A DNA stretch of 64,000 nucleotides from Linanthus parryae. Lineage: Eukaryota > Streptophyta > Magnoliopsida > Ericales > Polemoniaceae. A program made the translations under genes and the position numbers. This document shows positions 55,280 to 64,000 of the stretch, one piece after another (within the stretch, counting starts at the first letter, position 1; each line of letters begins with the position of its first letter). The notes below the pieces were generated by a model. It was not told where the DNA came from. It was given only the letters and a program-made list of their open reading frames with translations, and ran no database searches. The stretch lies in assembly GCA_023055425.1 (NCBI GenBank), contig JALGPY010000015.1:1-64000 (forward strand), written 5' to 3'.

Positions 55280-56389
55280 AGCTTATTCAACCCACTCAGT
55301 ACATGTGACTTATTGGATAAAAAATGAAGGTATTATGCAGGTATTGATTGTCCTACGTGCAGGCATTTCATCTTCTACATTCGCTTACCAAGTTTCCGTT
55401 TTAACAAATACGGTATGTGAGGGTTATACCCACATGTACTCAAAAATAGCAATTCAGCGCTGAATAAACTCATTGCTAATGCACTATGAATTCAAACTTT
55501 TAGTCTGTTCTTCATCTTCGTCGAAATCCTACATATTTTCCATGTACTCGTCATTATTTGGTTTTTTTACTATGTTGCGAGCGCAAATAATAAAAAATGG
55601 GGGCAATTTAGGAGGTCCACACTGACGCCGAAGGGAACACCTGAAATTGTTCAATCAAATTGTCAGCTATAAGTTCACAGCCTCCGGCAAGAACATAGGC
55701 TACCTCTTAATATGCACCAATGAAGCTACCATATCCAACAATCTGATGGTCACGTAAACCACAAGGAAACAACAACTTGACTTTTCTCAGGCATTTATAA
55801 TATTACAGAATCTTCATAGCCAAGCCTAGTCCCTATTGACCAAGTCAAAGACACTGAGAGGATGAACCAAAGAAGAATATGGTACACAAGCAGAGTGATT
55901 GTCAAAATCACTATAATCTATTTAGAAACGATAATTGTCATAATTATACCCGCATAAATACAATTGGATAATCATGAACTTGGCACACAGTGATTTTGAC
56001 AGTTCTCATTTTTCTACTACACAATCTAGATACCATTCCGAGTCAAAATTCTTTATATCAGAAAGTCATAATAAACAGAACAACAGTTTTAACAAAGGCA
56101 AGCATATAAAATCCCTGTTAATGGACTATTGTTATGCTGGGATGTCATCAATTGCTAGGAAGTTCGTGTGTACATTTGTTCTTCCATTTTGACAAGCATA
56201 ACATTGGCAAATTTGTTACAAAGAAATCACTAAATTAGGGTTTATGTGCTATGCACCTGTTAGAAGTGACATAGTTAAAACTATGTTCCCAAATCCATCA
56301 CCAGATCAGTAGCAAGCTTAGGTATTCGATTAATTTTTATAGGTATAGCACATCATGCAGTCCTTCAAATTTTATCTTGAACCTTTGAC
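55280..56389. other. Mostly non-coding remainder of the duplication unit
   Basis: No gene is recognised. A minus-strand segment near 55645-55760 is open for a short distance and reads EVAYVLAGGCELIADNLIEQ before a possible donor GT, with a stop just upstream. It may be another damaged exon. Confidence 0.35.
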
Positions 56390-56516
56390 AGATATAAGGC
56401 TGGCCGAGACCATATTTCAGGGCTTTTGCAAGAACAAAATTTGTCTGAGCAAGAGGACCCTCACCAGCATCTACAACCATAATTGCTCCCTCTATCATGC
56501 CAACTACTCGCTCAAC
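56390..56516 (-). pseudogene. TypA/BipA-type translation GTPase exon fragment
   Basis: After an acceptor TTTGTAG, the minus strand reads VERVVGMIEGAIMVVDAGEG then PLAQTNFVLAKALKYGL. This is the segment between the G3 and G4 motifs of TypA/BipA ribosome-associated GTPases, which in plants are chloroplast or mitochondrial proteins. The expected continuation RPILLLNKVDRP with the NKxD motif is not preserved (GQPYICQRF instead), and no other TypA exons are nearby. It is a single captured exon on the same strand as the other fragments. The second copy, if any, would lie right of the copia element. Confidence 0.8.
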
Positions 56517-57224
56517 CTACAAATGAGATAGAAATGGAAGAGTAATAATAATAAATAAAAATTATACTGAGCCTAAAAAAACAAAATACAGAGCCACACA
56601 TAACTGAACAAACGATAGGCCTTTAATATTACTACTATGGTAGTAGTGTTCATGAAAGTTTGTTTGGGTGATGGTAGTACTGTTTATGGTGTTCTGAAGT
56701 TGCATTTTGATGGATCGAATATCTCTATTCTACATCCCCCTTCCTTCCTAGCCCACCCCGGTGCACTATTTCCCTTGGCTAGCCGGGCCTGGCACCCTCC
56801 CTCTACAGTCATTTGGGGGGATTTAGTCAACCCGCTCAAAAAATATTAATATATACTAATAATAAAAAATATAGTTTTGTTAATATATTATTAATATTTA
56901 TATGGACCAATCCCCCCCGGCCCCATCAAGTCCGGGCTACATTTTCTCCCCACAAACCCGGCCTGGCTCTGTCCCCTCCCCCATCGGGCCGCCAACCCGC
57001 CCCAGCCCTCATGAAACCGGCCCGGCCAATTGACACCACGAATCACAAGTTGTCATGGGCCCTTCTGCAATTCCAAGGGGGCGGCATGGTTAAAACTTTA
57101 AACAGCTGATAATTCTAGAAATGTTAAAGCATAGTTCAGGAATGGTTCAGGAACTACCAGAAAGATGAGTAAATAGTGAAGTTTCTAACTCGTCAGGAAG
57201 CACAACTGCCAATGACTATATCGA

Positions 57225-57729
57225 CTTGGACTTTATATTCATGGAAACATTGTCTATTAGGAACTTTAAGTACCACTATATTGACGACGACGCCGAAGAA
57301 TTTTCTAAGGTTGCGACCACCAGATACAACAACCCTGCAATAACAAAACACCAAAGAGAGACAAGTAAGCTCAACCTCACGAGGGTAACTAATATTCTAA
57401 TCCTACATGTTTCATAGGATATAATCAAAATACAATAGAGTTTAGAATTTACACGTCCAGGAATAATCCAGCATCACTAAGGCACTTCACTTTGACATTT
57501 CCGTGAAATCTCCAAACTCGTCACAATGTAGTATAGAAGCTGGACCTCCAGCAGAGCATCCTGACAGAAGAGCCTGAAATGAACCAGAGTTTTGTATGAT
57601 ATTTGAACAAAAAATGCGAAGATTAATATGTATTGTGCTAAAAAAGAAAACCTGTTTCGCATAAAGCATCCTCTGTGACATTAGTTCTTCCATGGCAGCT
57701 GACCATATGCGATATCCTCTAAATTGTAA
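57225..57729 (-). pseudogene. Pectin acetylesterase gene fragment, copy 2
   Basis: This duplicate of 50960-51464 has the same exon pieces, the GCSAGG nucleophile motif and the same frameshift after TEMSK. A few substitutions separate the copies (for example [10 protein letters not shown] here against [10 protein letters not shown] in copy 1, and MLYAKQ against MRYAKQ). Shared damage shows the gene fragment was already broken before the segment duplicated. Confidence 0.82.
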
Positions 57730-58404
57730 CTGTGCAGCCTAGAGCCAGAACAATCTCATCTCAGAAAAGCTTAACAACAGGAATCCGCAGCGTTGAATAG
57801 AATCTGAGGTGCACACTCGGAGTCTGTACATTTTTTCGGAATAGTCTCTTCTCAGAATAGTATGAACAGAATCCACCATTGAATGAAGTGACAAGATCTC
57901 AAAGATTTCAGAGAAAAGGAGAGGGAACATTCTCCTTAACTTCAGGCATCTGGGTAGCTTATGCCACGACAACAGCCCTTCAAAGACTTTTGCCATATTC
58001 TAGCTGTTTTCTTTAATATAAGCTCGTCATTAGTAAATTATTGTTGTTTACATATGTAGAAACTTAACCAGACAGCAGGAGCAAACGCCTCAATCTGGCC
58101 AAGAAATGTAGATGGGCATTCTGCCCTATGCTAAGTACAAAGACTTCTCCAACCAATAACATGAATTGCCACCATCTACATGAACTTTACCCAAACAACA
58201 AACTACAATCATTAGTTAAGCTAACTCTCAAGCTTGTTGTCCACATCCTAGCTATTGGGGAAAGCTTCTTGACAAGTTAAAACTAAAATTCTAGTTAAAA
58301 GCAGCACCTAAAGCAACAAAAAGAAATATATGCTGCAAGCATTAGAGACAGGTGATACACTGATTCATACAAGATAAAAACAAAGAAGCACACAACACGC
58401 ATAC

Positions 58405-58500
58405 CTAAGCACAATGTCTGCTGTGCCAGGCTGCAAAGGTACATTGTTTCTCTTGAGAAGGCTCATTATCGATACCATGAGTTTAGCATCATTATGTCTT
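58405..58500 (-). other. Exon-like segment, unidentified (copy 2)
   Basis: This duplicate of 52140-52235 has the same splice borders and reading frame. Confidence 0.4.
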
Positions 58501-59406
58501 CTGCAAAATGGACACATAATTACCGGTGGGTGCAGCGTGCAGGACTTGTATAACCAGGGAGAGCACGGTGATGCAGCCCAAAGAGGAGCAGCCACAATAA
58601 GGCATATACTGTAATACCAAAACGATTAAGAAAATGAGACAGGATGAACAATTCCGTAAGAAAATAGGAATTGTAGAAGAAAATCCCATTGTAAGCCAGA
58701 AAGATGTTCACAACAAGAAAGCTAGAAGAAATGTAGATAACACAAATGGGATTTCCGCAGGAAGGAAATTACCATGAGCAGCGACGCACCATAACGGTCA
58801 TGATTAGACCGTCGTGGAAAGTATTCCCATTCTCATTTTTATATATGAAGTTTTAGTTGATAAGTTTTGCAAGTTCTTCCAATGAATTCACTGCCCATGT
58901 AACTTAAACCCACCATATCTCTGTCAGCAATTCGCCAATCTAAACCCCTTAACATCTAGCGTGTATCTTTAAACGTCTATTTTACTCAGTTCATCTAAAG
59001 TAGCCATATGAATGATGTGCGCAGAAAGATAGAGATGAATACTTGGCTGCCAGAAAAAAATGGCATTAGGTGAAAGAAAGAGAAGACACACAAAGCAGTA
59101 ACGCATGACTTTCTTCTGTTCAAATGCATTGAAGCTCCAAAGAAGATGATTACACACAAATATATTAATGGTATCTATGAAAAAAGCATTGGTGAATTAT
59201 TAGATAGTGTAAGATTTAAGGGGTTGCTACATGGAAAGTAAATAGAGATTTTTTTATCAAAACAAGTTTGAAAGCCAACCTACGTATCTTTTAAAATGTG
59301 CTATTCCTATTTTCACAAGTCAAGATTTCAATGGGAAACTGTATCTTCTGACCTCAAAACTTACACTTGAGCACTTAATTTACTACGTAAACGTGTGTCG
59401 GCGTAC

Positions 59407-59651
59407 CTAGAAAATCTTGCAGCAATTGTGCTAGCTTGCTGTTTCTATATGGGACATGAGCGTTCTTTGAGGCATATCTGACATCTCCTAAAGCAGAAAG
59501 AGAGTTGATATGATGTGCCGCTTTTACAGTATCTCCTACCACCTAAGATTGGTCAACTCTTTCACTTCCAGCAAGATCTACAACATGCATGCTACCACGA
59601 ATAATTGTCCCAGATGTTAGCTCTCTCCCTTGAACATGAATAGTGAGGCAA
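59407..59651 (-). pseudogene. Kinesin-14 motor domain exon, copy 2
   Basis: This duplicate of 53142-53386 has the DLAGSERVDQS motif and the same TAG stop directly after it. The copies differ by a few bases (for example LAQLL is preceded by CTAGCT here and CTAGCA there). The shared stop predates the duplication. Confidence 0.88.
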
Positions 59652-59843
59652 CTGCAAATGCAAATGCAGCGAATAAAGTTACTGAATGACTATAGAACCG
59701 TAAGCGTTCCAGATATCACATTGTTTCATCCAGAGACCAGCTAGAGCTATAAGCAACTTGTTAGATTGCATTTGCAAGTTCTTTCCAAGTTTAGAGCCAT
59801 GAAACATATAATTAGACAGTATAATAGAAATTACATTGTCTCA

Positions 59844-59960
59844 CCACTTAGCGCTCCCCTTTTTCCACTTCCCATCAACACCGCCTGACGGTTGCGCTGT
59901 CTTATGCCTCCGTTGGATAGCCTCCGCAATGGTGGAGCTGGAATCGCTCTCCTAAAAGAT
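59844..59960 (-). other. Exon-like segment, unidentified (copy 2)
   Basis: This duplicate of 53580-53696 differs by one visible base near the SSGGV part. Confidence 0.35.
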
Positions 59961-60320
59961 TCGGGCAAAAAAACACACACGAAAAGTCAAAAACATGCAT
60001 CAACCACCTGAATGAGTGAAAGAAGAAGTATTAACAGGGGAGTGAAATGTCTGAGCTGAACCTGATTTCTGTTGCCTTGTGTACTATTACTTTTTCTAAT
60101 TCTGATATCTTATAAATTGACTCTGGGTAAAGATGATGATCACGTAATTTCAAATAATGACAACTAACAACCTTCATTGATTTTGGTAGTGGTGAATCAA
60201 ATAAGGAACCGCGGGGGTAGCTTAATGCGAGCAAAGATATTCAGGATATGCCTTAACCAAGGCACCAAATATTGCGATACGACAGAGTAGTGTGTACTCA
60301 TCAATACGGATCGACTAACA

Positions 60321-61165
60321 TCAGGCTCAGATATGTGAATGCAATCAGACTGCGGTCCAATTACCATGGCTGCAATAGGGAGAGATGATGACCCCTCCGA
60401 ATTGCCCCGCCAAGGTAAGAGTTTGGTCATAGTCTGAACTGCAGGCTCTACAAAATTATCATCACAGCCACTCAGAACAACATAGGCCGCATTTAGGTAG
60501 GGTGAAAAGCAGCGGCTGCGGTGACACCACTGTAGCTGCAACAGGGAGAGACCATGGTCCCTCCGAGTTCGCACGCCAAGATAATAGTCGAAGCACAATT
60601 TGTAGCTCCAAAAAAATGGATGCAGTGCACGAAAATGCACCCAGTTACAGTACGCACCCAAAACTAAGATGATCCTCCACACTTCCCTCATTGTCGCTCT
60701 CTCCCTCTTTTCTCTTTCATCGGAAGCGAAACAAAAGCTTCTGTCGGAAGCCTATCGTGGGTGAAGCACAGCTTCATGGTAAATTGTCATTTTTATCCCT
60801 CGGTACCATACCAAGTAAAACAGGAACGAGGGGCAAAAACAATGGTCCAGAGTGTCAAAAACGCTGAGGTGGATGGCAAAGCCTCTCTTTTATGACAAAC
60901 AATGGGATTGACCCCTTCATCCATGTCAAGCTCAGATATGTGATGAATGCAATCAGACTGCGGTCCAATCACCATGGCTAAAATAGGGAGAGATGAGGAC
61001 CCCTCGAAATTGCCCCGCCAAGGCAAGAGTCGAGTCGAAGTCTGAATTGCAGGCTCTAGAAAAATATCGTCACAGCCTCTCACAACAGCATAGCCCACAT
61101 TTGGGTAGCGGCAAAAACAGCGGATGCGGTGACACCACCATGGCTGCAAAAGGGGAAAGATGATG
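60321..61165. repeat. Internal repeat units a and b, copy 2
   Basis: This interval holds the copy-2 counterparts of the units at 54057-54303 and 54662-54913, in the same order and orientation. A C run near 61183 follows unit b as it does in copy 1. Confidence 0.75.
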
Positions 61166-61542
61166 GCCCGTCCGAGTTGCCTCCCCCCCCCCCAAGACGA
61201 GGGGTTTTTAGAGTAGAAATCATTGGCTATGATGATCGAAATTAGTGATCATCTACTTTTTTTTCAGAGAGCGCTAACCACCCTTGGGAATTCCTCAGAT
61301 TTCGTTGCCTCAGCCTTTCTCCCAAAGCCAAGCCACATACGAGACGATTAAACCAGTCAGTTTATCTTTATACATCGCACTGCCTCATCTGATTTAGCCT
61401 CCATTGCATAAAACCATCAGGTAGTCATTATTCTTGTGAAGTCCTGCAAATCAAGTTATAACAGGGAATATCAGAAAAGATATAAAAGAGTCATATGATG
61501 TACTCATTCAAAGAAGGGGGTACACGAAACATACGCATCACC

Positions 61543-62957
61543 TGTAGGGTTTTGAATCATGGATCGCGCAAACGGAAGCATAATCAAACAAACAACCATG
61601 CAAAACCCTCCAAGGATCACAAGTCTAGATGCATAACGATAGTGAAGGTAAGAAATCATAAACACACCTTTGGGTTCTCCTTGATGACTTCAAACGCGAA
61701 TAGTGTCACGTTCTCTATAGTTGATCCACGCCTAGAGTTGATCCTAGATCTCCAATCTCCTTGGTGCTAGCCCGGAATGAGAGGAGGGTGAATGAATCAC
61801 GCAAAACGAGGCACAAAGAGGGGGTTCGGCCGTCTTGTGACGTCGGGGACGAGGGGGCGGCGGCAAGGGGGCGGCGTCCTCCTTGTTGCTTGCTCTCTTT
61901 CTCCTTTTTTCTCTCCCACTCTTGTTATGTTCTCTTTAGAGCATAAGTTATGAGGAAGGAAGGAAGGAGGGTCCTTTATATAGTCCAACAACTCCTTGTT
62001 AACTACCTAAAGGACTTATTCTAGTCCTACTAGAATTCAATTTAGTCCCTTCCTTGCAAATTAGTCCCTACTAAGTTTGCAAGGGTTTGCAAAGTGATCC
62101 TTCTAATTAATTAATCCAATTAATTAATTCCCAAATCTAGTACAACTCTATATAGCGTGTGACCCCATAGGTTCTATCTAGTTGGTAGCAACTCTTTGCT
62201 AATATGGAGCGGTTTCTAGCAAAACATCCATTCTAGCCAACTAATAGAATAGTCATCTAGACAACCTTGTACAAGTAATTGTCTCATCCCTTTGCCTCCA
62301 TATCCGGATTGGACACGAGACATACAAGTCACACTCGTATATCCAATCCCTAGTTTCTCGATCCATGGAATAACCTTATTCGTGCAAATAACATCAATAT
62401 CCCATATATTGATTTATTTGAGTCTGGCCAGACATTCTATAAGCACTATCCTCGAGTGGCCTAGGATATTTGCTCCCGTTATGTGGGAGGGGCAAATCCT
62501 CTCTACGTCCACTACGATCTCTAAGCTTGCTTCTCATTGTATCCAGTACACGCCTTTATAACTACCCAGTTACGGTGTAGCGTTTAACGCTACCAAGATC
62601 ACAATGATCCACACTTCAAGTCTAAGGATGACAACACCATTGTACCCGAGAAGCGCTTGTGACTCAACATAACGTGTATGTAGCCTTCTCGGTGATGGGT
62701 CAATCCAGTGCGACATTCCGTAATGCACACCTATGTGTTGGATCATGATATCTCCATATCAATCCAACCCCATACTAGTCTATAGATGATTGTCCCATTT
62801 AATCATTATACTTGACTAGGGATATTTAAGATAAACAACACGATTGTAAATCTAAGGACTTCATTATATTAAATATCCAATAAATAATAAATGAATTTTT
62901 CTAGCCAATTACAAATTCATACTAAACTAGATTGCCTCTAGGGCATCTATTCCAACA
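61543..62957 (-). repeat. 3' LTR of a Ty1/copia element
   Basis: On the minus strand this 1415-bp LTR runs from TGTTGGAATAGATGCCC (62957) to CCCTACA (61543), a TG...CA pair. It begins directly after the pol stop and polypurine tract, and ends at the point where duplication copy 2 is interrupted. TCACC (61538-61542) is one side of the target duplication; the other lies beyond the window. A TATA box (TATATAAA, plus-strand positions 61975-61982) lies about two-thirds through. Confidence 0.9.
61975..61982 (-). promoter_or_regulatory. TATA box of the copia LTR
   Basis: On the minus strand CTATATAAAGGACCC has the typical plant TATA context. Transcription would start about 30 bp downstream, near 61945, defining R-U5 as the last 400 bp of the LTR. 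Confidence 0.6.
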
Positions 62958-62971
62958 GTCTCCCACTTGCA
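62958..62971 (-). promoter_or_regulatory. Polypurine tract of the copia element
   Basis: The minus strand has AAGTGGGAGAC directly before the LTR start TGTTGG, immediately after the pol stop codon at 62972-62974. Confidence 0.75.
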
Positions 62972-64000
62972 CTAGAGCCAATCTGGCGCATCTCGTATGC
63001 CCATACTCCTAGTGTGCCCTTCATGCTTCCACTGCGTGAGAGGCTTCGTAAGCGGGTCTGACAGATTATCATCTGTAGGAATCTTGCATATCCGAACGTC
63101 TCCTCTATCGATAATATCTCGAATCAGATGAAACTTCCTGAGCACATGCTTGGACTTCTGGTGCGATCTGGGTTCCTTTGATTGCGCGATCGCCCCAGTG
63201 TTGTCACAGAACAACTCCACTGGATCCGCAATGCTAGGGACCACACCAAGTTCAGAAACAAACTTTCTGATCCAAACAGCCTCCTTTGCTGCGCCATTTG
63301 CAGCAATGTACTCAGCCTCTGTTGTAGAATCAGCTACCGTCTCTTGCTTGGAACTCTTCCAGCTCACCGCTGCTCCATTCAGGCAAAACACATATCCCGA
63401 CTGTGATCTAAAGTCATCTCTATCGGTTTGGAAGCTTGCATCAGTGTAACCCCTTACACGCAACTCTTCCTCACCGCCAAACATCAAGAAAGCATCCTTA
63501 GTCCTTCTCAAGTACTTTAGGATGTTCTTGACAGCAATCCAGTGACTCTCACCTGGATTAGATTGGTATCTGCTTGTCATACTCAAGGCATATGACACAT
63601 CTGGTCTAGTACATAACATGGCGTACATGATAGATCCTATGGCCGAGGCATAGGGAATCCTACTCATGCGTTCCTTCTCAATCTCATTGGAAGGACAACC
63701 ACTCTTCGAAAGAGCTATTCCATGTGACATGGGCAAGAACCCCTTCTTGGAGTCTTGCATGTTGAACCGTTTCAACACCTTGTCAATATATGTACTTTGA
63801 CTTAGGCCTAGCAACCTCTTAGATCTATCTCTATAGATCTTTATACCGAGTATATAGGCTGCTTCCCCTAAGTCCTTCATTGAGAAACACTTTCCTAGCC
63901 AATCTTTCACAGATTGCAGCATGGGAATGTCGTTTCCAATGAGTAGTATGTCATCCACATACAAGACCAGAAAAGCTACAGAGCTCCCACTAACCTTCTT
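62972..64000 (-). CDS. pol: Ty1/copia Pol, reverse transcriptase C-terminal half and RNase H (partial)
   Basis: The minus-strand frame enters from the window edge and runs 343 codons to its stop. It starts with VAFLVLYVDDILLIGND, where YVDD is the copia RT catalytic motif. It continues through MKDLGEAAYILGIKI, GSIMYAMLCTRPDVSYALS and LKYLRRTKD. RNase H follows, with YTDASFQTDRDD, SWKSSKQETVADSTTEAEY and the DNTGAIAQSKEP segment. It ends 14 bases from the 3' LTR. No stop or frameshift is seen in the part present. Gag, protease and integrase would lie to the right of the window. Lineage within copia is not assigned. Confidence 0.95.
   Translation of the reverse strand, partial: KKVSGSSVAFLVLYVDDILLIGNDIPMLQSVKDWLGKCFSMKDLGEAAYILGIKIYRDRSKRLLGLSQSTYIDKVLKRFNMQDSKKGFLPMSHGIALSKSGCPSNEIEKERMSRIPYASAIGSIMYAMLCTRPDVSYALSMTSRYQSNPGESHWIAVKNILKYLRRTKDAFLMFGGEEELRVRGYTDASFQTDRDDFRSQSGYVFCLNGAAVSWKSSKQETVADSTTEAEYIAANGAAKEAVWIRKFVSELGVVPSIADPVELFCDNTGAIAQSKEPRSHQKSKHVLRKFHLIRDIIDRGDVRICKIPTDDNLSDPLTKPLTQWKHEGHTRSMGIRDAPDWL

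Larger units (their letters stand above)
56733..61542. repeat. Segmental duplication copy 2
   Basis: This starts CATCCCCCTTCCTTCC, matching 35704, and is highly similar to copy 1 up to GCATCACC at 61542, where the copia LTR begins. At 56912 it keeps the uninterrupted Athila target site. It lies next to the end of the first unit (56732), consistent with tandem duplication. Confidence 0.93.

Overview
The window looks like nuclear DNA of a flowering plant, probably a eudicot; I cannot name the species. The evidence is an intron-split cytosolic asparaginyl-tRNA synthetase gene of plant architecture, plant lineages of LTR retrotransposons (a Tekay-like chromovirus, an Athila-like element and a Ty1/copia element), plant L1-type LINEs, hAT and Stowaway-type MITEs, and Helitron-like ends. 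Only one clearly functional host gene is visible, at 19160-23151. Most of the rest is transposon, transposon relic or duplicated gene fragments.

1-18.9 kb is a nest of elements. A minus-strand LINE (about 17545 down to 797) carries a 682-bp hAT-type MITE with an exact 8-bp target duplication. It is also split by a 13.2-kb Tekay-like element (1441-14653, 5-bp duplication ATTCT) whose gag-pol has five in-frame stops and a frameshift. A second LINE 5' portion (17546 to about 18910) lies upstream in the same orientation. A small Stowaway-like MITE sits at 430-620.

19.16-23.15 kb is the six-exon AsnRS gene on the plus strand. After it come a 43-bp G run and a 1171-bp direct duplication whose two copies are separated by a perfect 38-bp-arm palindrome. 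Each copy holds a Helitron-like 3' terminus on the minus strand. Minus-strand exons of a Replication Protein A-like protein (zinc ribbon plus OB-fold piece) follow at 28.7-30.1 kb, which suggests Helitron remains.

31-35.7 kb is mostly non-coding, with a 115-bp tandem repeat, two unidentified exon-like segments with good splice sites, and one orphan JmjC-like exon.

35.7-61.5 kb is a tandem segmental duplication with a unit of about 6.27 kb. It carries minus-strand fragments of unrelated genes: pectin acetylesterase, a kinesin-14 motor, a TypA/BipA GTPase and unidentified exons. Copy 1 was later hit by a 14.8-kb Athila-like element (35885-50642) whose LTRs look identical and whose 1857-codon gag-pol is open. 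Copy 2 was hit by a Ty1/copia element whose 3' LTR and pol C-terminus occupy 61543-64000. Each copy serves as the other's empty site.

The most unusual signal is in the Athila-like element. A 16-bp perfect palindrome, GTAATCGTACGATTAC, and close variants are repeated at mostly 22-bp spacing: six times in each LTR and twelve times in an internal non-coding region.
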